Source of the DNA: CAZWFW01 sp964633445
GTDB taxonomy: Archaea; Undinarchaeota; CAZWFW01
Length of the DNA: 18,179 nt
Assembly (NCBI GenBank): GCA_964633445.1
Contig: CAZWFW010000020.1
Span: 1-18,179, forward strand
Direction: 5' to 3'
Below are positions 1 to 6,426 of the stretch, in pieces. Under the pieces are notes generated by a model that saw only the letters and a list, made by a program, of their open reading frames with translations, did not search any database and was not told the DNA's origin. The first letter of the stretch is position 1. Every line of letters begins with the position of its first letter. The position numbers and the translations under genes were made by a program.

Positions 1-233
1 AAGTAGGAATAGCAGCTGCAAAATTTTCTTGCGATCAAATTTGTAGCAGTTGGGAAAGTGCTAATTGTGATAACAGTGTTAGATGTGTTTCTGAAGGAAT
101 TAATGACACATGCTATAATCTCTTCTGTAGCAAATGTGGTTTTGATCCTGCAGCAAATAAATATGTTTGCAATGATACCGGTACTGTGCCAAATCCTTGT
201 CAAAACATAACAAAATGCAACTGTAGATGCTGA
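1..233 (+). CDS. C-terminal fragment of a cysteine-rich, probably extracellular protein (5' end outside window)
   Basis: Frame 3 is open from the left edge and ends at TGA 231-233, giving 76 visible codons. The peptide holds 12 cysteines, spaced irregularly (FSCDQIC, LFCSKC) and ending CNCRC. It is also rich in Asn, Ser and Asp and contains an N-x-T sequon (NIT). No transmembrane stretch is visible. Such Cys density with polar filler is typical of secreted or surface-anchored archaeal proteins with disulfides or metal-bound Cys clusters, but I do not recognise a family. The start and any signal peptide lie upstream. A chance open frame is unlikely given the composition, although the short length limits certainty. 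Confidence 0.6.
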   Translation, partial: VGIAAAKFSCDQICSSWESANCDNSVRCVSEGINDTCYNLFCSKCGFDPAANKYVCNDTGTVPNPCQNITKCNCRC

Positions 234-242
234 TAATATTCG

Positions 243-283
243 TTTTGCTTGTTAGAGATACCAAAAGCATCAGCCAAGCAAAA
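243..283. terminator. Inverted repeat between the Cys-rich gene and tRNA-Pro, possible bidirectional terminator
   Basis: TTTTGCTTG (243-251) and CAAGCAAAA (275-283) form a perfect 9-bp stem around a 23-nt loop. It lies 9 nt after the stop of the Cys-rich gene and directly abuts the 3' discriminator base of the convergent tRNA gene. Read from the tRNA, the trailer begins TTTT, as archaeal terminators often do. Its position between two convergent genes fits a terminator or a 3'-processing structure; an integration-site relic next to the tRNA is the alternative. Confidence 0.45.
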
Positions 284-354
284 TGGGAGGGCTGGGATTC
301 GAACCCAGGTCGGCGGCTCCCGAAGCCGCCATGCTACCACTACACCACCCTCCC
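284..354 (-). tRNA. tRNA-Pro (anticodon CGG)
   Basis: The reverse strand folds into a complete 71-nt cloverleaf. The acceptor stem is GGGAGGG/CCCTCCC with discriminator A. A short D arm follows (GTG/CAT stem with GG in the loop). The anticodon stem is GCGGC/GCCGC, extended by one G:C pair, with loop TTCGGGA, so the anticodon is CGG, reading CCG proline; G37 is as expected for tRNA-Pro. The variable loop has 4 nt, and the T arm is CTGGG-TTCGAAT-CCCAG. CCA is not encoded (TTT follows on this strand) and there is no intron. The nearly pure G:C stems contrast with the AT-rich surroundings, as in thermophiles. Confidence 0.95.
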
Positions 355-356
355 CT

Positions 357-381
357 TAAATAGCTAAATAATTTTAAAAAT
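357..381. promoter_or_regulatory. Divergent TATA-like boxes for the DUF457 gene (+) and tRNA-Pro (-)
   Basis: TTAAATAG (357-364) is centred about 26 nt before the ATG at 386. That is the distance of an archaeal TATA box from a transcription start, so the membrane-protein mRNA is probably leaderless; no Shine-Dalgarno sequence precedes its ATG. On the minus strand, TTTTTAAAATT (about 371-381) sits a similar distance upstream of the tRNA 5' end at 354. Confidence 0.45.
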
Positions 382-385
382 TATT

Positions 386-955
386 ATGGATTCCCTCTTC
401 CACTTTATCTTTTCAATTATTGCAGGAATGGCTTTAGACATAGATAGGAAGTACGGGTTAAAAACCTTAATCATTTTTGCTTTGATAGCAACTCTAATTG
501 ATGTGGATCATATCTGTATAGTTAATGGTAAAATAAGTCTTTGTGACAGAGGTATTTTTCATTCGATACTTTTCGCGGTTTTCCTACCATTTCTTCTGTT
601 TTTATTATTTTACGCTTACGAAAAACCAAAAGGAAAAATAAGAAATCAAACACTTGCTCTTTTACTGATGATTCTCCTAACTGGACACTTAATTTGCGAT
701 ATGCTTAGCGGAGAGAAAGTTAGATTATTTTATCCAATCACAGAGAGAGAATTTTCTATTCCAACATACAGAATAGCTGTGGAAGGAAAATATCTGGTAA
801 ATACTCCAGGTATAGCGTTGCTAATCTACTTTTTAGTTCTATTTTTGACAAAATTCATAGAGGACTTTATTTATTTCTTTGAGAGACAACATCTCAAGAT
901 AAAGGAAGCATTTAGGAAAAGTTTAAAGGAGGGGATTTTTGGAGAGGAAGGTTAG
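386..955 (+). CDS. DUF457/YdjM-like membrane-bound metal-dependent hydrolase family protein
   Basis: A 189-residue integral membrane protein with about four hydrophobic segments (roughly 3-16, 27-42, 59-76, 88-108) and another near 142-158. Polar motifs characteristic of the YdjM/DUF457 family sit at segment ends: DVDH (about 39-42), RGIFHS (about 55-60) and GHLICDML (about 100-107). The Asp and His residues are the presumed metal ligands. Members are called metal-dependent hydrolases, but their substrates are mostly unknown; some affect envelope or lipid metabolism. The C-terminal 25 residues are basic and probably cytoplasmic. The gene stands alone between tRNA-Pro and a 326-bp gene-free stretch. 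The start rests on the TATA-to-ATG distance. Family assignment is fairly secure; function is not. Confidence 0.75.
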   Translation: MDSLFHFIFSIIAGMALDIDRKYGLKTLIIFALIATLIDVDHICIVNGKISLCDRGIFHSILFAVFLPFLLFLLFYAYEKPKGKIRNQTLALLLMILLTGHLICDMLSGEKVRLFYPITEREFSIPTYRIAVEGKYLVNTPGIALLIYFLVLFLTKFIEDFIYFFERQHLKIKEAFRKSLKEGIFGEEG

Positions 956-1020
956 AATAGCTTATGGATTTGTAACTTTATCCATCTCAAATTTATGCTT
1001 TTAATTTGGAGTATAGAAAA

Positions 1021-1206
1021 GTGAGCTACCTCATCACTCGTAAGGGGACTTCCTGCTTCACAGAGAGAGCTTACCACAGCCGGCTCTTTCAGCCTTACTG
1101 TGGCAGAGGTTCTCTCTCCAAAGCTATCAGGCTGCTCATTCCTCATCAATATTGCTTTGATATTTATACCAATAGTATATAATTTTCGGCTTTCATCCTC
1201 TCCCTT
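1021..1206 (-). mobile_element. Decayed 3' end of an IS200/IS605-type element (TnpB C-terminus plus right-end/omega-RNA-like structure)
   Basis: This GC-richer patch lies inside the 956-1281 gene-free stretch. On the minus strand a frame is open from the codon after a stop at 1209-1207 through the patch. It reads KLYTIG, then ILMRNEQPDSFGE, then SLCEAGSP, a pattern like the C-terminal tail of archaeal TnpB proteins after the zinc ribbon. The DNA at 1021-1060 (GTGAGCTACC...GGGGACTTCCTGC on the plus strand) resembles the hairpin right ends of IS605/IS1341 elements. A nested stem lies between: GAGAGAG 1063-1069 with CTCTCTC 1112-1118, CCACAG 1074-1079 with CTGTGG 1098-1103, and GGCT 1082-1085 with AGCC 1091-1094. 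In TnpB systems the 3' end of the gene plus the right end forms the omega (guide) RNA. No catalytic part of TnpB and no TnpA is present, so this is a relic, a MITE-like derivative or a retained ncRNA. The assignment is from pattern memory, not a search. Confidence 0.5.
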
Positions 1207-1243
1207 TCAGAAGGACTTCCTGACAATAGAGTTAAAAGCTAAT

Positions 1244-1264
1244 TTAAAAAAACTTTTTAATTTT
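1244..1264 (+). promoter_or_regulatory. Probable TATA region for rfcL
   Basis: TTTTTAATTTT (1254-1264) is centred about 24 nt before the ATG at 1282, preceded by an A-run. No ribosome-binding sequence is present, so the rfcL-pyrF transcript is probably leaderless. Confidence 0.4.
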
Positions 1265-1281
1265 CAATCTCATTTATATAT

Positions 1282-2532
1282 ATGCTTTGGACAGACAAAT
1301 ATAAGCCAAAGAGACTTGAGGATATTGTTGGTCAAGAACAAGGGATTTCTAAGATTAGGATTTTTATGAATGAGTGGCAAAGGGGTAAGCCAAGATACAA
1401 AGCCTTATTAATTTATGGCCCCCCAGGCGTCGGAAAAACCGCAAGCATATATGCCTTAGCGAATGAGACCAATGCAGAGCTAATAGAGATGAATGCCAGC
1501 GATTTCAGGAATGCGCATAAAGTTAAAGAGGTTTTGGGACATGCATCCGTGCAGATGAGCTTATTTGGCAAAAACAAGATAATTCTTGTAGATGAAGTTG
1601 ACGGAATTCACGGAAAGGAAGACAAAGGGGGGTTAGCGGCAGTTATCAAAGTAATTTACGAATCAAAATTTCCCGTTTTTTTGACTGCTAACAATCCCTG
1701 GGCTCAAAACCTAAAACCTTTGAGAAATATTTGCCAGTTTGTTGAATTTAGGAAAGTTAACGCAAGAGCGATTGTCTCTTTGCTTGAAAGAATATGCAGA
1801 AGAGAAGGTATTACATATGATAGGAAAGCATTATCAGCAATAGCCCAACGAAACAATGGTGATGTTAGGGCATGCATACTGGATTTGCAAGCCATAGCCG
1901 AGCACAGCAGGCGCGTAACTCTTGAGGATGTTAAAGATTTGGCAAACAGAAATAGAGAGCAAAGCATTTTTGATACCCTCAAGATTATTTTCAAAACCAA
2001 GAGTGTGATGGCTGCAATTTTAGCAGTCGCAAATGCTGACAGAGATCCCGATGAGCTAATGCTTTGGATTGAGGAAAACATTGTAAATGAATATGAAAAA
2101 ATGGATGAAGTAGCTAAAGCTTATAATGCTATTTCAAGAGCAGATGTTTTTTATGGGAGGGTGAGAAACCAATTCTGGCGTTTAAAAGCTTATGGAAACG
2201 AATTAATGAGCGCTGGTGTTGCCTTAGCAAAGCATGAAATGTACAGAAAGTTTACAAAATACAGACCGCCTGCTCTGCTTAAGAAAATGGCTCAAACCAA
2301 AGAAGAAAGAGAGGTTCTAAGGAAGGTTTTGGAGAAGTTTGCAAAAAATTTGCATGCGTCTAAAAATGAGGTAAGAAGGGAATATTTACCATTGATTAAA
2401 ATGATATTTGCAAAAAATTTGGAAAAGGCTGTGGAGATTTCTAGGTATTTAAGACTTAGCAAGGAGGAAGTTGAAATACTATGCGAAAACAAGGAAATTG
2501 CAGAAAGGATATATGCAAGAGCTAAAGCTTGA
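1282..2532 (+). CDS. rfcL: Replication factor C large subunit (clamp loader)
   Basis: An AAA+ ATPase of 416 residues. With the small subunit it loads the PCNA sliding clamp at primer-template junctions. Visible motifs: N-terminal WTDKYKPK, Walker A GPPGVGKT at 46-53, Walker B with DEVD at 104-107, sensor 1 in FLTANNPW, and a sensor 2 region NNGDVRACILDLQ. The C-terminal half is the helical collar domain. Archaeal large subunits often end in a charged tail with a PCNA-interacting QxxLxxFF box. Here the protein simply ends YARAKA with no such box visible. The start ATG gives the canonical LWTDKYKP opening. Its 3' end overlaps pyrF by 20 nt, so the two are probably co-transcribed. Identity is highly secure. 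Confidence 0.95.
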   Translation: MLWTDKYKPKRLEDIVGQEQGISKIRIFMNEWQRGKPRYKALLIYGPPGVGKTASIYALANETNAELIEMNASDFRNAHKVKEVLGHASVQMSLFGKNKIILVDEVDGIHGKEDKGGLAAVIKVIYESKFPVFLTANNPWAQNLKPLRNICQFVEFRKVNARAIVSLLERICRREGITYDRKALSAIAQRNNGDVRACILDLQAIAEHSRRVTLEDVKDLANRNREQSIFDTLKIIFKTKSVMAAILAVANADRDPDELMLWIEENIVNEYEKMDEVAKAYNAISRADVFYGRVRNQFWRLKAYGNELMSAGVALAKHEMYRKFTKYRPPALLKKMAQTKEEREVLRKVLEKFAKNLHASKNEVRREYLPLIKMIFAKNLEKAVEISRYLRLSKEEVEILCENKEIAERIYARAKA

Positions 2533-3205
2533 ACCAAAAAATAGGGTAATTTTAGCATTAGATGTTAGTAATTTGGATAAAGCTATTAGTATCGCTAAAC
2601 AAGTAAGCAAATATGTTGATGGGATAAAAATAGGATATCCCCTATTGCTAAGACACTCTGCATCATGTATTTCAAAAATAAAGGCGGAAGTAGGTAAGCC
2701 AATAATAATTGATATAAAGCTTGCAGACATACCCTATATTAACAAAGAAGTTGCAAGAATACTCAAGAAAAGCGGCGCAGATTATTTAATTATGCACGCA
2801 TTTGTTGGTAGTATAGCGATAGAATCAGCCATTGAGGTTTTTGGGAGAAAAAACATTATTCTTGTAGTGGCAATGACACATGAGGGTGCTAGCTATTTGA
2901 TTAATAGGAAAAGTAATAGAATAAGAGCTATAAGACTCGCAAGAAACTTGAACGTTTTTGGGATTGTTGCGCCTGCAATATATAAAAATATAGTAAGGTT
3001 TGCGAGAAAAGACTTTGATAGATGGCATAAAAAAATTTATATTCTCAGCCCTGGTATAGGAGCACAAGGTGCTTTGCCAGGTTCAGCAATTCAAAACGGT
3101 GCAGATTTTGAAATTGTTGGTAGGGCAATTTACAATGCAAAGGATCCCGCAAAGACTGCTAAGGGGATAAGGAATAAAATAAGGGAAATCTCAGAAAGTC
3201 TGTGA
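2513..3205 (+). CDS. pyrF: Orotidine 5'-phosphate decarboxylase
   Basis: Converts OMP to UMP, the last step of de novo pyrimidine synthesis. It is a TIM barrel of 230 residues, the normal length. Motifs: VILALDVSNLDKA at the N-terminus, the catalytic DIKLADIP (Asp-Lys-x-x-Asp), MHAFVG, and the phosphate-binding SPGIGAQGA near the C-terminus followed by VGRAIY. I place the start at ATG 2513, preceded by AAAGGA at about 8 nt. An in-frame ATG at 2471 would add 14 basic residues and overlap rfcL by 62 nt; it has no better support. The gene ends before a T-rich tract and a convergent gene. Confidence 0.93.
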   Translation: MQELKLEPKNRVILALDVSNLDKAISIAKQVSKYVDGIKIGYPLLLRHSASCISKIKAEVGKPIIIDIKLADIPYINKEVARILKKSGADYLIMHAFVGSIAIESAIEVFGRKNIILVVAMTHEGASYLINRKSNRIRAIRLARNLNVFGIVAPAIYKNIVRFARKDFDRWHKKIYILSPGIGAQGALPGSAIQNGADFEIVGRAIYNAKDPAKTAKGIRNKIREISESL

Positions 3206-3208
3206 TAT

Positions 3209-3225
3209 TTAAAATTTTTTAATCT
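3209..3225 (+). terminator. T-rich terminator region after pyrF
   Basis: A TTTAAAATTTTTTAA tract follows the pyrF stop and includes a run of six T, the usual archaeal terminator signal. It lies in the 48-bp gap between the convergent ends of pyrF and the small membrane-protein gene. Confidence 0.4.
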
Positions 3226-3253
3226 TAAATCGGTATGCCAAAGTAAGCGCTCA

Positions 3254-3622
3254 TCATACCAAAGCTTTAACACCCAACCAAGCTATCCCTAAGCCAACAA
3301 TTGCCATTATGAGCAGATAGAGAAAGTTTATCACAATGAATGGGAATCCTTTAAACAGTGTCATCAAAATATTCAGGGGAAAGGGTAATTCTTTATAAGC
3401 TTTTTCCAGAAGATTTTCTGTCATGTTTGTTACTGTTGGCATTGTTTCGTTAGTGATATTTTTAACCTTCTCACTATACTGCGTATAATTGGCGAAACCT
3501 TCAATTATTTCTTCAGGACTTACAATTAAGCTTTTTGCAGTATAATAAGTGTACAGAAGCAAGGAAATCCCTAGGATGATTAAAGGTATACCAATAGCTC
3601 CTCTTATTACGCTTAATATCAT
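3254..3622 (-). CDS. Small two-helix membrane protein of unknown function
   Basis: 122 residues with hydrophobic helices at about 3-29 and 95-120. The ~60-residue middle segment carries four N-x-T sequons (NYT, NIT, NET, NMT), so it probably faces outside. The ATG overlaps the ribH stop (ATGA) and is preceded by a strong GAGGAGG sequence, so it is translationally coupled to ribH. I do not recognise a family. Position at the end of the riboflavin genes could suggest a flavin-related membrane role, but two helices are too few for a known riboflavin transporter. It may simply be a passenger. Confidence 0.7.
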   Translation of the reverse strand: MILSVIRGAIGIPLIILGISLLLYTYYTAKSLIVSPEEIIEGFANYTQYSEKVKNITNETMPTVTNMTENLLEKAYKELPFPLNILMTLFKGFPFIVINFLYLLIMAIVGLGIAWLGVKALV

Positions 3623-4032
3623 TCCCTTAACCTCCTCACCATTTTTATAGCAGCTTCAACGGCACGCTTAGCGTATTCATCAATTCTTTCCATAGCTTGC
3701 AATCTCGTCATTCCAGGCCCTGATATACCCAAAGCTACAGGCTTATCGTATTCTATTGCAAGATCTACAATTTTTCTTGCTACATGCTGAGCAACGATTT
3801 CATCATGCTGAGTCTCCCCCTCGATTATTGCTCCTAGCGTCACAACCGCATCAACATCTTTGCGTTTCAACAATTTTTTAATAGCTAATGGCATATCAAA
3901 AGCGCCAGGAACTTTTATCGTAGCAACAACTTCCGCACCAAGAAATTTAGCATGTTCCTTAGCCCTTTCATACATCAAATAGGTTACATCATAGTTAAAC
4001 TCCGAAACCACAAAGCCTATTTTTATCTTCAT
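3619..4032 (-). CDS. ribH: 6,7-dimethyl-8-ribityllumazine synthase
   Basis: Condenses 5-amino-6-ribitylaminouracil with dihydroxybutanone phosphate to lumazine, the penultimate step of riboflavin synthesis. The 137-residue protein carries the expected active-site pieces: SEFNYD (10-15), VPGAFDMP (41-48), GAIIEGETQHDEIV (67-80) with the proton-transfer His at 76, and GISGPGMTRLQA towards the C-terminus. It starts 31 nt after ribC. A TATA-like TTTATAA (4057-4063) lies 26-28 nt before its ATG, so it may also have its own leaderless transcript. It shares a fold and ancestor with the neighbouring RibC. Confidence 0.96.
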   Translation of the reverse strand: MKIKIGFVVSEFNYDVTYLMYERAKEHAKFLGAEVVATIKVPGAFDMPLAIKKLLKRKDVDAVVTLGAIIEGETQHDEIVAQHVARKIVDLAIEYDKPVALGISGPGMTRLQAMERIDEYAKRAVEAAIKMVRRLRE

Positions 4033-4056
4033 TCTAAATTATAGTTGTTTCTTAGG

Positions 4057-4063
4057 TTATAAA
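4057..4063 (-). promoter_or_regulatory. TATA-like box in front of ribH
   Basis: On the minus strand TTTATAA is centred near 4060, 28 nt upstream of the ribH ATG at 4032, abutting the ribC stop codon (4064-4066). No Shine-Dalgarno sequence precedes ribH. An internal leaderless promoter is therefore plausible. Confidence 0.4.
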
Positions 4064-4534
4064 TTAATATACTAAAGGCCCTGCATCCTCATACCCTTGC
4101 CTTTTTCCTTTGCCAGCATCCTTAACCAAGTCCTCCTTCCTAAATAATAACCTATAGGCGTTTATTGCATGCTTTCTTGCCCTATCCTTAGCAATTTTAA
4201 GTAGCGTTTTCTTATCCTTAGCCTCATTCTCATAAACAAAAACCTCAATCACATGCTTATTTGTTAGCAATTGCGTAAGTATCAAGCCAAGGCTTGCTTC
4301 ATGAGCGCAAATTTTATCAATTTCGCTTCTACCTGGCATGCCAAACGCTAAGACAAGCTCACATCCCTGTTCCTCAATTAATTTTTTTGCAGCAACTGGT
4401 AAATCTTTTATGCCTGGTACAGTATATCGAACAATCTCAATATTAGCAGCACGCCTCTTAAGTTCGTCAATTGCAAACTTTGCCAGGTCAATTCTTGCAA
4501 ATGTTGTGTCAGCAATGCCTATTTTTATTTTCAT
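4064..4534 (-). CDS. ribC: Archaeal-type riboflavin synthase
   Basis: Dismutates two lumazine molecules to riboflavin. This archaeal enzyme is unrelated to bacterial RibE/RibC and is a paralogue of lumazine synthase. The 156-residue protein shows the family signatures: GIADTTFARIDLA (6-18), TVPGIKDLPVAAKKL (38-52), AFGMPG (63-68), CAHEASLGL (76-84), TNKHVIEVFVYENEA (91-105) and C-terminal GKGKRQGYEDAGPLV. The length is normal. The ATG overlaps the stop of the upstream DUF2148 gene (ATGA), and ribH follows, so the last two steps of riboflavin synthesis are encoded together. Confidence 0.96.
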   Translation of the reverse strand: MKIKIGIADTTFARIDLAKFAIDELKRRAANIEIVRYTVPGIKDLPVAAKKLIEEQGCELVLAFGMPGRSEIDKICAHEASLGLILTQLLTNKHVIEVFVYENEAKDKKTLLKIAKDRARKHAINAYRLLFRKEDLVKDAGKGKRQGYEDAGPLVY

Positions 4535-5022
4535 ATTGTTCTATCAAAGAAAGGATTTTTCATGCTGCTCCACGAAATTGCTACACCAATAACAATGCTA
4601 GACTCTACTAATTTAAGCTTCCTTGCAGCCTCACCTATAGAATACATAACTCTGTTATCTAAGTTAAGTAAGCTTGCCATTTTTACTACTGAGCCAATAG
4701 CTATGCCAAGATCAATAATTTTAAAGATGCAGGGAAAATCCCTCGCTTTGCACTCCTCGCAAGTGTTGAAAACATATCCGCAATTTAGCTTAACGTCAAC
4801 ACCATCGTTTATACCAAGCAAAATTATTGCATCTGCTTTCTTCAAGCACTTCGCATCCCTCAGGAAAAATTTGTATTTTTCTCTCCCAATTTCCTCCATT
4901 TTTTGGCAAATTTTCTTAATTGTTTCCTTTTTGTAAATTACTTTGACAAGAATCGTTTCTAAGCCCTTAGTTTTTGGTGCTGTTGTTGCAGCAACCTTAA
5001 GCAAATCTAAAATTTCTTGCAT
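4531..5022 (-). CDS. DUF2148 family protein with a cysteine cluster (probable Fe-S protein)
   Basis: 163 residues matching the DUF2148 'ferredoxin-like domain' family. Recognisable blocks are AATTAPKTKGLETI (11-24), FFLRDAKCLKKADAIILLG (52-70), LNCGYV (79-84), FKIIDLGIAIGSVVKMASLLNLDNRVMYSIG (about 100-130) and C-terminal KNPFFDR. Cysteines 81, 88, 91 and 98 form the putative cluster site. Family members I recall usually have a CGAC motif; here the second Cys of that motif is Val84 and Cys91 may replace it. Function is unknown. Overlap with ribC by ATGA implies co-translation, but that does not prove a flavin role. Confidence 0.8.
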   Translation of the reverse strand: MQEILDLLKVAATTAPKTKGLETILVKVIYKKETIKKICQKMEEIGREKYKFFLRDAKCLKKADAIILLGINDGVDVKLNCGYVFNTCEECKARDFPCIFKIIDLGIAIGSVVKMASLLNLDNRVMYSIGEAARKLKLVESSIVIGVAISWSSMKNPFFDRTI

Positions 5023-5023
5023 C

Positions 5024-5443
5024 TTAATGTATTTTAATAAGTATTTGGTTATTAATCTTTCTTGTTTCTATGTAGTGTGTATCATAAGCAGAATGCGCTA
5101 CCCCACTTATTGTGGCATCTATTGCTAACTTAATGCAATGCTGCTTGTTTATTGAACGGATGCAAAGATTTTTGGAAGTATTGTTGAAGAAAATAGCATA
5201 ATCATACTTAGCAATTTTTCTAGGCAAATAAAGGCTTATGTTTGAAACAATTAAATTACTCTCGCTTTCTTTTGCAATTTTATATTCATATGCTATGTAG
5301 CTTGCATATTTCTCAAGCAAGTCCTGCATTTTTATGCTAATGTAAGTATCTTCAATACTTTTTTGAATTGAGGTAAAAATGGATGCCATAGCTACCATAA
5401 GAGCTATTATTGCAAGTATATATGTCGCATATTCGGTTATCAT
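5024..5443 (-). CDS. Pilin-like membrane-anchored surface protein (fifth gene of the pilin-like block)
   Basis: 139 residues from ATG 5443, whose A is the last base of the preceding TAA stop. One N-terminal hydrophobic helix (about 5-25, TEYATYILAIIALMVAM) is followed by a heptad-like region (about 26-60) and a polar, probably beta-rich domain with N-x-S/T sites (NIS, NTS). Two cysteines lie close together (CIRSINKQHC). This is the layout of archaeal pilin-like or minor pseudopilin proteins, although the prepilin peptidase motif is not obvious. A GTG two codons upstream is a weaker alternative start. No sequence family is recognised beyond the architecture. Confidence 0.55.
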   Translation of the reverse strand: MITEYATYILAIIALMVAMASIFTSIQKSIEDTYISIKMQDLLEKYASYIAYEYKIAKESESNLIVSNISLYLPRKIAKYDYAIFFNNTSKNLCIRSINKQHCIKLAIDATISGVAHSAYDTHYIETRKINNQILIKIH

Positions 5444-5955
5444 TAGCACTTACATGGAGAATTTGTAGCTCTTATGCATATAGTAGCTTTATCCCCAATA
5501 AAACCTTTATTAACTATCTGAATCCTATGCAACCCCCTTGAAAAAGCTTGCATGCATGGTTCGTCACTTATAGGATCTTTTGGCGTAATTATACTTATCT
5601 TTGTGTAGTTCAAATAAAATTTTGTTACACCATTCCCAACAATTAGAATATTTCCTTTTTTTGTTTCACCATGTATATTAGTCTTTGTAATCTCCCCAAC
5701 AACTAGATTATTGTATATTTTCAAGGTTCCTGGAACTCTTATGTCAATAATTATGCTTGCATTTTCATATTCATGAACAACATAATTTATGTAGGAATCA
5801 ATGGTTTGCATGATTGTTAGCATATCTAGGTAATCTTGTGATTCTTCAAATTCAGAAACACTTGGTACCGTTCTTGAAATTACTAAAGATGCTGCAGCAA
5901 TAATAACTATTGACAAAACAAGAAATGAAACAAGGGGGCTAAGCGCTTGTTTCAT
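5443..5955 (-). CDS. Type IV pilin-like protein (LSP motif)
   Basis: 170 residues from ATG 5955 (an in-frame TTG one codon upstream is weaker). The N-terminus MKQALSPLVSFLVLSIVIIAAAS resembles the archaeal pilin class III signal, with a short basic leader, then SP and a hydrophobic helix of about 20 residues. A prepilin peptidase would cut after the Ala or Leu before SP. The ectodomain has N-x-S/T sequons (NAS, NYT) and four cysteines, one at about position 138 and three close to the C-terminus, ending CIRATNSPCKC. The gene overlaps its neighbours by one base on each side (TGATG and TAATG junctions), indicating a tight cassette. Confidence 0.65.
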   Translation of the reverse strand: MKQALSPLVSFLVLSIVIIAAASLVISRTVPSVSEFEESQDYLDMLTIMQTIDSYINYVVHEYENASIIIDIRVPGTLKIYNNLVVGEITKTNIHGETKKGNILIVGNGVTKFYLNYTKISIITPKDPISDEPCMQAFSRGLHRIQIVNKGFIGDKATICIRATNSPCKC

Positions 5956-6401
5956 CAAACACCTTTTATTTCATAAGTACCGTAGAGAGTTATTGTTGTT
6001 TGAGGTCTACAGTTCGTATCATAGAACTCCGCGATTGTATCATCTGTTACTGTTTTTGTGAAGTTTACTTTAATAGTAATATATCCTCCAGGATTTACAG
6101 ATCCTGCTCCGCTCACTACATTACAGGAGGGGTTATGGCATGATGCTGTTACATATTTTAAAGGTATACTTCCCGTATTTTTGAGTGTTACTGTCAAATT
6201 GCCATTTTCCCACTTTTTGTTTATCAAAGTTAGGTCCGCTCCTATGCACTGAGCAGCAATTGCTGTCGTAGCTGCACCTTTTGTCTGAATGGTTTTTGCA
6301 TAGTTAATCATCCATCCAGCTAAAATTCCAGCAACACTTAGCGTGAATACTATTAGTACAACTGCAGCAACTAAAGGGCTAATACCCTTTCTTGATATCA
6401 T
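5955..6401 (-). CDS. Type IV pilin (ISP motif, archaeal Pilin_N type)
   Basis: 148 residues from ATG 6401. The N-terminus MISRKGISPLVAAVVLIVFTLSVAGILAGW is a clear archaeal prepilin: basic leader ending RKG, predicted cleavage before ISP, then a hydrophobic helix ending in the common AGxxAGW pattern. The globular domain is Ser/Thr/Asn-rich with sequons (NLT, NFT) and four cysteines (one in QCIG, two in SCHNPSC, one in TNC). I chose ATG 6401 because GGTGAT lies 4 nt upstream; GTG and ATG codons just before it would put residues ahead of the leader. An AT-rich stretch at 6427-6443 could give this gene its own promoter, as expected for a major pilin. Confidence 0.75.
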   Translation of the reverse strand: MISRKGISPLVAAVVLIVFTLSVAGILAGWMINYAKTIQTKGAATTAIAAQCIGADLTLINKKWENGNLTVTLKNTGSIPLKYVTASCHNPSCNVVSGAGSVNPGGYITIKVNFTKTVTDDTIAEFYDTNCRPQTTITLYGTYEIKGV

Positions 6402-6426
6402 TAGCATCACCACTTATTTTTTATGC

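Noticed and set aside
1100..1369. An 89-codon plus-strand frame across the IS-like relic into rfcL
   Set aside because: It overlaps the secure rfcL start in another frame and has no family likeness, ribosome-binding site or TATA box.
2471..2512. Longer N-terminus for PyrF
   Set aside because: It would add 14 basic residues absent from the family and lengthen the overlap with rfcL; ATG 2513 has a better ribosome-binding site and gives normal length.
3229..3260. GGTATG...CATACC inverted repeat as a stem-loop terminator
   Set aside because: Only 6 bp with a 17-nt loop and no following T-run on either strand; the nearby T6 tract is a simpler terminator.
4338..5128. Plus-strand open frames opposite ribC and the DUF2148 gene
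   Set aside because: They mirror well-recognised minus-strand proteins and show no family motifs.
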